From Janthinobacterium lividum (lineage in GTDB: Bacteria; Pseudomonadota; Gammaproteobacteria; Burkholderiales; Burkholderiaceae_D): a DNA stretch of 5,156 bases. Shown here piece by piece: positions 1 to 5,156 of the stretch (its first letter is position 1; each line of letters begins with the position of its first letter). The position numbers were made by a program, and so were the translations under genes. The DNA lies in assembly GCA_945864765.1 (NCBI GenBank), contig CAMBDR010000399.1:1-5156 (forward strand). Reading direction: 5' to 3'. The notes under the pieces are model-generated. The model was not told the DNA's origin and made no database searches. It worked only from the letters and a program-made list of their open reading frames with translations.

Positions 1-1033
1 TCAAAAAGTCAGGGGAATGGGTCGATACCATGACTTGGCCACCACGCTCTGCCCAGGCACGAAATTCTTCGGCCAATTCGGCCAGTAAGCTCGGGTAAAG
101 CTGGTTTTCCGGCTCTTCAATGCAAAGCAAGGAATGCGGCTGTGGATCATGCAGTAGCACCATATAGGCGAACATTTTGATCGTGCCATCGGAAACATGG
201 CGATCAATGAACGGATCGGTAAACGCACCATCCGAAAATTGCAGTAGTAAGCGACCATCCTCGGTTAATTTGGGGGTGATATTGCTGATACCAGGAATGC
301 GCGCGCGCATTTTATGGAGTATCGTCTGGAAAATGGCAGGGTGGTTTTCAAACAGAGTGCGTGCAACTAATTGCAAATTGCCGCCCGTGCCCAACAAATG
401 GTCGGCCATGCCGCTGGCATCTTTGCTGCCGCGTGCAGCATGCGTGTCGATGTCCGCCAGTTTCCAGCCTCGCACCGCTTTGTGGATGGCAAACACCTCC
501 TCGTAATTGGGGAAGCGGCCAAACAGGCTCAGTGCCAAGGTATCGCGTTCAATCTGGCCAGTTCCTTGCATGCTTATTTTTTGTATCCCCACAACCCCGT
601 GCGGCACGGATTGCTGGTTTGTCGCCGTATTGCGCCCTTGCCCCAAGGCGTAATCCAGATAGATTAATGCCTGGTTTTGGCTGTCGCGTAAAACTTCTCT
701 GAATACGACAGGGGTTTTGTTTTCTTCGCCAATACTCACCAGATAGTTAAGGTGGGCTTGCCGTTGTTCGATGTTGATCCGAAATTGGATTTCAATTTCA
801 ATACAGGCACCCGTTTCTGTGCCGCGCGACACGACTTCTTTAAATCCCCCCAGGTTTTGCAAGGCATCCCGTACATTAAACGTGACGCAATCCTTTAAAA
901 ATTCAAAAACGCCCAGTAGTGTCGTTTTGCCCGTGCCGTTCGCACCGACAAGGGCGCATAAATTGGGCAAATCATCAATTCGGGTGTCTTTAAAGCTCTT
1001 GAAATTCTGTAGGCGGATCGATTCAATATGCAT
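1..1033 (-). CDS. AAA_21 / OLD-like family ATPase, 3' end cut by window edge
   Basis: The frame is open from ATG at 1033-1031 to the left edge: 344 codons without a stop, so the C-terminus is missing. Visible motifs are a start typical of SMC/RecF-like ATPases (MHIESIRLQNFKSF), Walker A GANGTGKT at residues 30-37, an ABC-like signature SDGT at 281-284, Walker B LLCIEEPE at 302-309 with acidic E306/E307, and a His-switch STHSPDFL at 337-344. This order fits the predicted ATPases of COG4637 / AAA_21. From memory of that family, roughly 50 more residues would be expected. The protein should be a cytosolic ATPase whose ATP-bound dimer controls a partner. Related proteins act in anti-phage or toxin-like systems, but no effector is visible here, so that role is inference. 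TAAGGA lies 6 bases before the start. It follows folK after 81 bases, in the same direction, and is not part of the usual pcnB-folK neighbourhood. Confidence 0.88.
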   Translation of the reverse strand, partial: MHIESIRLQNFKSFKDTRIDDLPNLCALVGANGTGKTTLLGVFEFLKDCVTFNVRDALQNLGGFKEVVSRGTETGACIEIEIQFRINIEQRQAHLNYLVSIGEENKTPVVFREVLRDSQNQALIYLDYALGQGRNTATNQQSVPHGVVGIQKISMQGTGQIERDTLALSLFGRFPNYEEVFAIHKAVRGWKLADIDTHAARGSKDASGMADHLLGTGGNLQLVARTLFENHPAIFQTILHKMRARIPGISNITPKLTEDGRLLLQFSDGAFTDPFIDRHVSDGTIKMFAYMVLLHDPQPHSLLCIEEPENQLYPSLLAELAEEFRAWAERGGQVMVSTHSPDFL

Positions 1034-1039
1034 GACATT

Positions 1040-1045
1040 TCCTTA
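1040..1045 (-). promoter_or_regulatory. Shine-Dalgarno sequence of the ATPase gene
   Basis: On the minus strand TAAGGA is followed by six bases (AATGTC) and then the ATG at 1033-1031. Sequence and spacing are those of a good ribosome binding site and fix the start of the ATPase. The TAA of this element is also the stop codon of a 20-codon open frame in the gap before the gene. Confidence 0.75.
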
Positions 1046-1105
1046 TTCAAGCTCAATTCGACAGCGTAAGCAAAATGGCAGTTTGCGCAAAAACAGGCTT
1101 TTCAT
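1043..1105 (-). other. possible 20-residue leader ORF between folK and the ATPase gene
   Basis: ATG at 1105-1103 opens a 20-codon frame (beginning MKSLFLRKLP) that ends at TAA 1045-1043, inside the Shine-Dalgarno sequence of the ATPase gene and 9 bases before its ATG. It has the same frame as folK, starting three codons after the folK stop. I see no ribosome binding site before its ATG. The peptide is basic with two cysteines and I do not recognise it. It may be a chance open frame or old folK tail sequence. Only its position, suited to translational coupling, makes it worth recording. Confidence 0.2.
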
Positions 1106-1114
1106 CGGATTAAT

Positions 1115-1591
1115 CTAGTAGATTTCACTAATGGTTTGATCACTGACAGCAGGCAAAAACGCCCGCCCCAGGCCCAAACCCGGCAACTCGATGCCAGGGC
1201 ACAGTTGCAACAAAGGCTTGAGTGCAAATGCGCGTTGGTGCAAGCGCGGGTGTGGTACTTCCAGGTCTTCGCTTTGAATTTGATGATTGCCGTAGAGTAG
1301 TAAATCGAGATCGAGCGTGCGCGGTGCGTTGCGGTACGGGCGCTCGCGCCCGAATTCAAGCTCGATTTCTTGTAACGCAGATAATAAATCATGCGCCGCC
1401 AGGCTGGTGCTCAGTTCCACCACGGCGTTGCAAAAGTCATCGCCATCGGCTTCCAGCGGCGCACTGAGAAACAGATTGGATTGCCCCAGCAGGCGGCAAT
1501 GCGGGATTTTGCCCAGTTTGACAATGGCAGATTTGACGGTATGATGGGCGTCGCCCAAATTGGCACCCAGGCCGATATAACAAGTGATCAT
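1115..1591 (-). CDS. folK: 2-amino-4-hydroxy-6-hydroxymethyldihydropteridine pyrophosphokinase (HPPK)
   Basis: FolK transfers pyrophosphate from ATP to 6-hydroxymethyl-7,8-dihydropterin, the step before dihydropteroate synthase in folate synthesis, in the cytosol. The 158 residues match the usual full length (E. coli about 159). The N-terminal YIGLGANLGD (5-14) is the standard HPPK opening. DFCNAVVEL (52-60) carries the conserved asparagine, and RNAPRTLDLDLL (87-98) matches the HPPK signature, with D94 and D96 as the magnesium-binding pair. PHPRLHQRAF follows as expected. The start overlaps the pcnB stop as ATGA (1591-1588) and no ribosome binding site is visible, so translation is probably coupled to pcnB. 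The stop is TAG. Nothing in the sequence looks defective. Confidence 0.97.
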   Translation of the reverse strand: MITCYIGLGANLGDAHHTVKSAIVKLGKIPHCRLLGQSNLFLSAPLEADGDDFCNAVVELSTSLAAHDLLSALQEIELEFGRERPYRNAPRTLDLDLLLYGNHQIQSEDLEVPHPRLHQRAFALKPLLQLCPGIELPGLGLGRAFLPAVSDQTISEIY

Positions 1592-2937
1592 GATGATGGG
1601 TTCGGACGACGGTTGCGCCGCCCCCTGCGTGAAGGCGGTTTTCTGGATGATTCGGACGAACGCGCGGGCGGTGGCACATTTTCGCGCTCGGTCGGGTCGG
1701 CATCAACAAAATTGCGCCACCATTCACCAATTTCGGCGTCGAGTTCGCCCGAGGCAGAGCGCAAGAGTAAAAAGTCATAACTGGCGCGAAAGCGTAAATG
1801 CTCAATCAATTTATACGGCGCTTTGCCGGTGCGCCGCTCAAAACGCGGTTGCATGGCCCAAATTTCGCGCATATCCGCCCCAATTTTGCGCTGCAAGGCC
1901 AATTTTTCGGATTGCGAATTGAGTACATCATCGGCCGCTAAATGTAGCGCCGGAATACTGTGTTCGCCCGCCGCTTCATAGGCGCGCCATTTTTCCAGCA
2001 CCTGATGCCACAAGAGCGCGGCAAATAAAAATCCCGGTGAAACGCCTTTGCCCTGCTTGACGCGCTCATCGGTACTGGCCAGCGCCAGCGTCACAAATTT
2101 AATCCCCAGCGGCTGTTCCAGCACCACATCAAGCAAGGGCAACAAGCCATGATGCAGGCCTTCTTTGCGCAATTGTTGCAGGCAGGCCAGCGCTTGGCCG
2201 CTGGTGAGTAATTTCAGCATTTCATCAAATACCCGTGCGGCGGGTACATTGTTGATGAGCGGTGCCATGATGGGAATCGGCGCGCTGGAGGCCGGGTCGA
2301 TGGTAAATTGCAGTTTGGCGGCAAACCTGACTACCCGCAACATGCGCACCGGGTCTTCGCGGTAGCGCGATTCGGGGTGGCCGATGATGCGTAAGGTTTT
2401 GGCGCGAATATCGGCCATACCACCATGGTAGTCAAATACTTCCTGAGTGGCCGGGTTGTAATACATGGCATTGATGGTGAAATCGCGGCGCAAGGCGTCT
2501 TCTTGCTGGCTGCCAAAGGTATTGTCACGCAGCACCCGGCCATGCTCATCTTTGGGCGCTTGCTCGATCGAGGGGCCACGGAAGGTGGTGACTTCGAATA
2601 AGTCTTGACCCAGCATCACATGCACGATTTGAAAGCGCCGCCCAATGATAAAGGCGCGCCGAAACAAGCGTTTGACTTGCTCGGGCGTGGCATTGGTGGC
2701 AATGTCAAAGTCTTTGGGCTGCACGCCAAGCAGTAAATCACGCACCGCACCGCCAACCAAAAACGCCAGATACCCGGCTTCCTGCAAGGTTTGCGTTACC
2801 TTTAGGGTGTTGGCGGAGAGCAACTGCGGGTTGATCTGATGTTGTTCCGGCCCGAGTATGGTCACCTGCGGCACACTTTCTGCCGCACCGGATTCATCCT
2901 TGATGCCAAATAGTTTGCGAATGAATTTCTTAATCAT
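1588..2937 (-). CDS. pcnB: poly(A) polymerase I
   Basis: PcnB adds poly(A) tails to RNA 3' ends, which promotes RNA decay and controls some plasmid antisense RNAs. It belongs to the class II nucleotidyltransferases, with tRNA CCA-adding enzyme as the close relative. The 449 residues contain FLVGGAVRDLLLG (59-71), KDFDIATNA (75-83) with catalytic D76 and D78, LFRRAFIIGRRFQIVHV (91-107), FEVTTFRG (114-121), and EDALRRDFTINAMYY (146-160), followed by the RYREDPVRMLRVVRFA helix that binds nucleotide. The GRRF segment, a roughly 55-residue N-terminal extension before the first motif and a long C-terminal half ending in an Arg/Pro/Ser-rich basic tail point to PcnB, not Cca. It starts 9 bases after the HAD stop, in the same reading frame, without a clear ribosome binding site, and overlaps folK by 4 bases. 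Confidence 0.95.
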   Translation of the reverse strand: MIKKFIRKLFGIKDESGAAESVPQVTILGPEQHQINPQLLSANTLKVTQTLQEAGYLAFLVGGAVRDLLLGVQPKDFDIATNATPEQVKRLFRRAFIIGRRFQIVHVMLGQDLFEVTTFRGPSIEQAPKDEHGRVLRDNTFGSQQEDALRRDFTINAMYYNPATQEVFDYHGGMADIRAKTLRIIGHPESRYREDPVRMLRVVRFAAKLQFTIDPASSAPIPIMAPLINNVPAARVFDEMLKLLTSGQALACLQQLRKEGLHHGLLPLLDVVLEQPLGIKFVTLALASTDERVKQGKGVSPGFLFAALLWHQVLEKWRAYEAAGEHSIPALHLAADDVLNSQSEKLALQRKIGADMREIWAMQPRFERRTGKAPYKLIEHLRFRASYDFLLLRSASGELDAEIGEWWRNFVDADPTERENVPPPARSSESSRKPPSRRGRRNRRPNPSS

Positions 2938-2940
2938 TGA

Positions 2941-2970
2941 ATAGTCTTAAATAGTCTTAAATAGGCTTAA
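2941..2970. repeat. three-copy 10-bp tandem repeat across the HAD gene end
   Basis: Three head-to-tail 10-bp units on the plus strand: atagtcttaa at 2941-2950, the same at 2951-2960, and ataggcttaa (one mismatch) at 2961-2970. On the coding strand the unit reads TTAAGACTAT. The repeat encodes the last residues of the HAD protein (LSLFKTI), provides its TAA stop at 2949-2947 and fills most of the gap before pcnB. The unit length is not a multiple of three, so a change in copy number alters where the HAD gene ends. Confidence 0.93.
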
Positions 2971-3621
2971 CAATGGCCAGCCTTGAGCCAGCGCGTGCGC
3001 TTCAAGTTTGGCATTGGGATTGGTGGCAATGGGATGACTCACGATAGACATTAAGGGAATATCGTTGTGCGAATCACTGTAAAAATAGCTTTTGGGGAAG
3101 TCGGCCAGGGTTTGCCCGCGCTGCCCCAACCAGTTTTGTAAGTGAATGATTTTACCGGCACCATTGCTGTGCGGCCCCACCAATTTGCCGGTGATATCGC
3201 CATTGGCGTGTTCTTCCGGCAGGGCTGCCAGCAAATGCGCTACCCCGAGCGCCGTGGCAATGGGGGCCGTGACATAGCGATTGGTGGCGGTGACGATGGC
3301 GATGACATCGCCTGCGCTACGGTGTTGTTCCAGAATTGCCAGTGCTTCAGGCAGCAGCACCGGGTGGATGACTTCTTGCATATATTGCGCATGCAATTGA
3401 TCCAGTTGCTGACGCGGGAATTTGGCCAGGGTGCCCAGGGCAAAATCGAGGTATTCAATCGGGTCGAGCGTGCCTGCCTGATATTGGGCAAAAAAATGGT
3501 TATTGGCCATTGCGTGGGCATCAGGGTCCACCGCGCCGACGCGAACCAGAAATTTACCCCATTCATGATCGGAATCGATGGGCAGTAGCGTGTGGTCCAG
3601 GTCAAAAAGGGCAAGGTTCAT
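2947..3621 (-). CDS. HAD superfamily subfamily IB phosphatase (SerB-like)
   Basis: A 224-residue cytosolic phosphohydrolase of the HAD-IB group. Motif I is FDLDHTLLP (6-14) with nucleophile D7 and acid/base D9. Motif II is T111 in IVTATNR. Motif III is K157 in GAGKIIHL, and motif IV is SDSHNDIPLM (182-191) with D183 and D187 for magnesium. The helical cap lies between motifs I and II (about residues 18-85). Relatives include phosphoserine and histidinol-phosphate phosphatases, but the substrate cannot be read from the sequence, so I give no symbol. A gene of this type between hda and pcnB is a known betaproteobacterial arrangement. The start lies 36 bases after the hda stop, with no clear ribosome binding site. 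The C-terminal residues and stop codon come from a 10-bp tandem repeat, so the natural end may vary between strains. Confidence 0.9.
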   Translation of the reverse strand: MNLALFDLDHTLLPIDSDHEWGKFLVRVGAVDPDAHAMANNHFFAQYQAGTLDPIEYLDFALGTLAKFPRQQLDQLHAQYMQEVIHPVLLPEALAILEQHRSAGDVIAIVTATNRYVTAPIATALGVAHLLAALPEEHANGDITGKLVGPHSNGAGKIIHLQNWLGQRGQTLADFPKSYFYSDSHNDIPLMSIVSHPIATNPNAKLEAHALAQGWPLLSLFKTI

Positions 3622-3633
3622 GGGTAATAATCG

Positions 3634-3683
3634 TCAATTCAGGGTCAAAATTCAGGGTTAAAACTCAGGGGCAAAATTCGGGG
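3634..3683. repeat. four-copy imperfect 13-bp tandem repeat across the hda end
   Basis: Plus-strand units: tcaattcaggg at 3634-3644 (2 bases short), tcaaaattcaggg at 3645-3657, ttaaaactcaggg at 3658-3670, and gcaaaattcgggg at 3671-3683. Consensus is tcaaaattcaggg. The two units nearest hda encode its last residues (about NFAPEF) and the TAA stop at 3660-3658. The other two lie in the 36-base gap before the HAD gene and carry further TGA stops in the hda frame. No known binding-site motif is recognised in the unit. Confidence 0.85.
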
Positions 3684-4359
3684 GCGCATCGGCGCGGGTC
3701 AGTTCGGGCAGCAATTGTCTTAATAGCGGCAGCGTCATGTGCCGATGGGTTTGAATCGAATAATGATTCAGGGCATCGAGTACGGCAGTTAATGATCGCA
3801 TATCACGTTGGTAATGAATAATTAACCAGGGTAGCACCAGGGGGGAAAGATTCCATCCGCGTGTTACCGCTGTTTGTTGTAAAGCATGAATTTTATCAGC
3901 ATCCGTCAAGGCATGCAGTTGATAAATTAAACCCCAGCCCATGCGGGTGCGTAAATCTTCACGAACTGGCAAATTAGCCGGGGGCATTTTGGCGCTACTA
4001 ATTAAAAAACCATTATTTTCCCGGATTTGGTTGAATAACGCAAAGGCGTCGATTTGCCGTTCCGGGTTCAGACATTCACAATCATCCAGCAAATACAGTA
4101 GGATGGATGGATCATACAATAAATGGTGCGCTTGGGCACTGGCAGCGGCAATATAGCGTGTGTTGGCTCGCCCGGCCAAGGCTTGCAGCAAATGGCTTTT
4201 GCCCGTTGCGGTCGCGCCCCACAGGTAAAGAAAATGCTCGCTGCTGGTGGCGTCGTTAAATTGTTGCAAAACATGGCGTAATTCGTGATTCGGCCCCACT
4301 GCAAAATTAGCCAGTGTGGGCGCGGGTGGTGCTTCAAGTTCGAGTATTAACTGTTTCAT
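3658..4359 (-). CDS. hda: DnaA regulatory inactivator Hda (DnaA-homologous AAA+ protein)
   Basis: Hda, with the DNA-loaded sliding clamp, stimulates ATP hydrolysis by DnaA (RIDA) and so prevents re-initiation of replication. The 233 residues correspond to the AAA+ core of DnaA without its DNA-binding domain IV. The N-terminus has QLIL (3-6), which fits the clamp-binding QLxL motif. Walker A is GATATGKS (48-55), Walker B is LLYLLDD (87-93), sensor I lies near LISSAK (119-124), and Box VII is LRTRMGWGLIYQL (136-148), where R139 is the likely arginine finger. Sensor II is RDMRSL further on. The start is 20 bases after the preceding stop. I see no strong ribosome binding site, so coupling to the upstream gene is likely. 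The last codons and the TAA stop lie in a 13-bp tandem repeat. The alternative reading, a short DnaA, is unlikely because domains I and IV are absent and the neighbourhood fits hda. Confidence 0.93.
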   Translation of the reverse strand: MKQLILELEAPPAPTLANFAVGPNHELRHVLQQFNDATSSEHFLYLWGATATGKSHLLQALAGRANTRYIAAASAQAHHLLYDPSILLYLLDDCECLNPERQIDAFALFNQIRENNGFLISSAKMPPANLPVREDLRTRMGWGLIYQLHALTDADKIHALQQTAVTRGWNLSPLVLPWLIIHYQRDMRSLTAVLDALNHYSIQTHRHMTLPLLRQLLPELTRADAPPNFAPEF

Positions 4360-4379
4360 GCGGGTATGTCTGTGTCCGT

Positions 4380-5156
4380 CTATGAGAGGTAAAAACTGCT
4401 TTCCAGATAGCTGGCGCGTAAATGTTTAAAGGCGACCATTAAAATCGCCGAGCAAGGCAAGGCCAGTAGAACGCCGGTAAAGCCAAAAAACTGGCCAAAT
4501 GCCATTAAAGCGAAAATCACCGCCAAGGGGTTTAAGCCGATGCGTTCACCCACCAAACGGGGTGTCAGGACGAAACTTTCCAAAATTTGACCAAAGCCAT
4601 AGATCAGCGCAACCGCCACCAGGCCGTACCAGCCGTGAAACTGCAAGATGGCTGCGATCAAGGCCAAAATCAGGCCCAAACCAAATCCCAGGTAAGGAAT
4701 AAACACCAATAAGCCGGTAATGATGCCAACCGGCAAGGCGACATCAAAGCCGGCAATCGCCAATGCAGCAGAATAATACACTGCCAGTACCAACATCACC
4801 AATAATTGCCCGCGTAAATATTGTGCCATCAACAGATCGACTTCGCTAAACATATCAGTGGTGCGTGGTAGCCAACGCCGTGGTACGGCATTTTGCACCC
4901 GTTGAACCAGTTTATGCCAATCGAGCAATAAATAGAACAGTACTACGGGCACCAAAATGACGGTAGCCAACCAACCCAAAATGGCGGTGCCACCAATTTT
5001 GGCGGAAGCGAGTACTGCATCGATAATGGCTTCGCTGCTGGTGGATAATTGCTCGGTCAAGAGTTTTTTGATGCCAGTGCTATCGAGCTCACCTTTATAG
5101 CCCATTTCGCGCAATTTGGGGCCAGCGAAATCATTGACCCGGTCGAGCATGATCGG
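4380..5156 (-). CDS. AI-2E / PerM family membrane protein, 5' end cut by window edge
   Basis: The frame runs open from the right edge to TAG at 4382-4380, giving 258 residues. Family members are usually about 350 residues, so roughly the first 90-100 are missing, and the ATG at 5150-5148 is an internal methionine. Several hydrophobic segments are visible, about residues 57-79, 118-136, 139-172 (probably two helices), 176-192 and 210-243. A soluble, charged stretch covers 1-50, as usual between the first helices of this family. Conserved patterns are QYLRGQL (112-118), FIPYLGFGLG (152-161) and VLTPRLVGERIGLNP (196-210). The family (PF01594) includes YdiK, PerM and TqsA-like exporters. The autoinducer-2 label is a family name, and the true substrate is unknown. 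In betaproteobacteria such a gene commonly precedes hda, as here. Confidence 0.92.
   Translation of the reverse strand, partial: PIMLDRVNDFAGPKLREMGYKGELDSTGIKKLLTEQLSTSSEAIIDAVLASAKIGGTAILGWLATVILVPVVLFYLLLDWHKLVQRVQNAVPRRWLPRTTDMFSEVDLLMAQYLRGQLLVMLVLAVYYSAALAIAGFDVALPVGIITGLLVFIPYLGFGLGLILALIAAILQFHGWYGLVAVALIYGFGQILESFVLTPRLVGERIGLNPLAVIFALMAFGQFFGFTGVLLALPCSAILMVAFKHLRASYLESSFYLS

Noticed and set aside
1..258. 85-codon minus-strand open frame ending in a stop at the left edge
   Set aside because: It is an out-of-frame shadow. The frame with the Walker B and STHSP motifs is the neighbouring one, which is open to the edge and continues the 344-codon ATPase.
1070..1086. Hairpin GCAAA / TTTGC in the folK-ATPase gap
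   Set aside because: A stem of only 5 bp with a 7-base loop and no following T-run on the minus strand. Too weak to call a terminator.
1034..1114. Promoter for the ATPase gene
   Set aside because: The best candidates (TTGCTT with TTGAAT) match only 3/6 and 4/6 of the consensus, and the -10 would touch the Shine-Dalgarno sequence. Not supportable.
771..1118. 115-codon plus-strand open frame antisense to the ATPase start
   Set aside because: It covers the Walker A region of the ATPase on the other strand and reads as low-quality Ser/Arg-rich sequence. The minus-strand frame is clearly the coding one.
1601..1659. Exact 9-mer ttcggacga at 1601 and 1651
   Set aside because: It lies in the Arg/Pro/Ser-rich tail of pcnB, in different reading frames. 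Two short copies in low-complexity coding DNA are not good evidence for a repeat element.
1391..1780. 129-codon plus-strand open frame across the pcnB-folK junction
   Set aside because: It lies antisense to two well-supported genes, its translation resembles no family I know, and no ribosome binding site stands out.
3142..3588. 148-codon plus-strand open frame inside the HAD gene
   Set aside because: It is antisense to a gene with all four HAD motifs and has no recognisable domain of its own.
5040..5048. DnaA-box-like ggtggataa near hda
   Set aside because: One mismatch from the 9-mer and a single copy inside coding sequence. A similar near match occurs around 140 in the ATPase gene. Expected by chance.
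5148..5150. ATG as the true start of the membrane protein
   Set aside because: The frame is open upstream to the window edge, and the family has about 90-100 more N-terminal residues, including membrane helices.

Overview
This window looks like a piece of a betaproteobacterial chromosome with intermediate G+C. The assignment rests on the protein sequences and on the gene order AI-2E/PerM-type membrane protein, hda, HAD-IB phosphatase, pcnB, folK, which I know as a typical betaproteobacterial arrangement. I cannot name the genus from this sequence alone. All genes lie on the minus strand, so transcription runs from high to low coordinates.

Layout in transcription order: (1) 5156-4380, the C-terminal 258 residues of an AI-2E/PerM family membrane protein, cut by the right edge; (2) 4359-3658, hda, the DnaA-related regulator of replication initiation; (3) 3621-2947, a HAD-IB family phosphatase; (4) 2937-1588, pcnB, poly(A) polymerase I; (5) 1591-1115, folK, the folate pyrophosphokinase, overlapping pcnB by an ATGA; (6) an 81-base gap with a good ribosome binding site; (7) 1033-1, an AAA_21/OLD-like ATPase, cut by the left edge in its C-terminal region. 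Spacings of 20, 36, 9 and -4 bases between genes 1 to 5 suggest one transcription unit. There is no gene-free stretch over 300 bases and no RNA gene, IS element or CRISPR array.

The first five genes are core functions (membrane transport or efflux, control of DnaA-ATP, phosphate ester hydrolysis, RNA 3' polyadenylation and decay, folate synthesis). Their co-location is conserved, but no single pathway links them. The sixth gene is the accessory element: a predicted standalone ATPase of the class that often works with a Toprim-like or nuclease partner. That partner, if present, would lie beyond the left edge. It is also the only gene here with a clear Shine-Dalgarno sequence.

The most unusual local structure is at two consecutive gene junctions. 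A three-copy 10-bp tandem repeat covers the end of the HAD gene and the gap to pcnB, and a four-copy imperfect 13-bp tandem repeat covers the end of hda and the gap to the HAD gene. In both cases the repeat supplies the stop codon. Taking away one 10-bp copy would move the HAD stop onto the pcnB start as an ATGA overlap, which suggests how the present junction arose.
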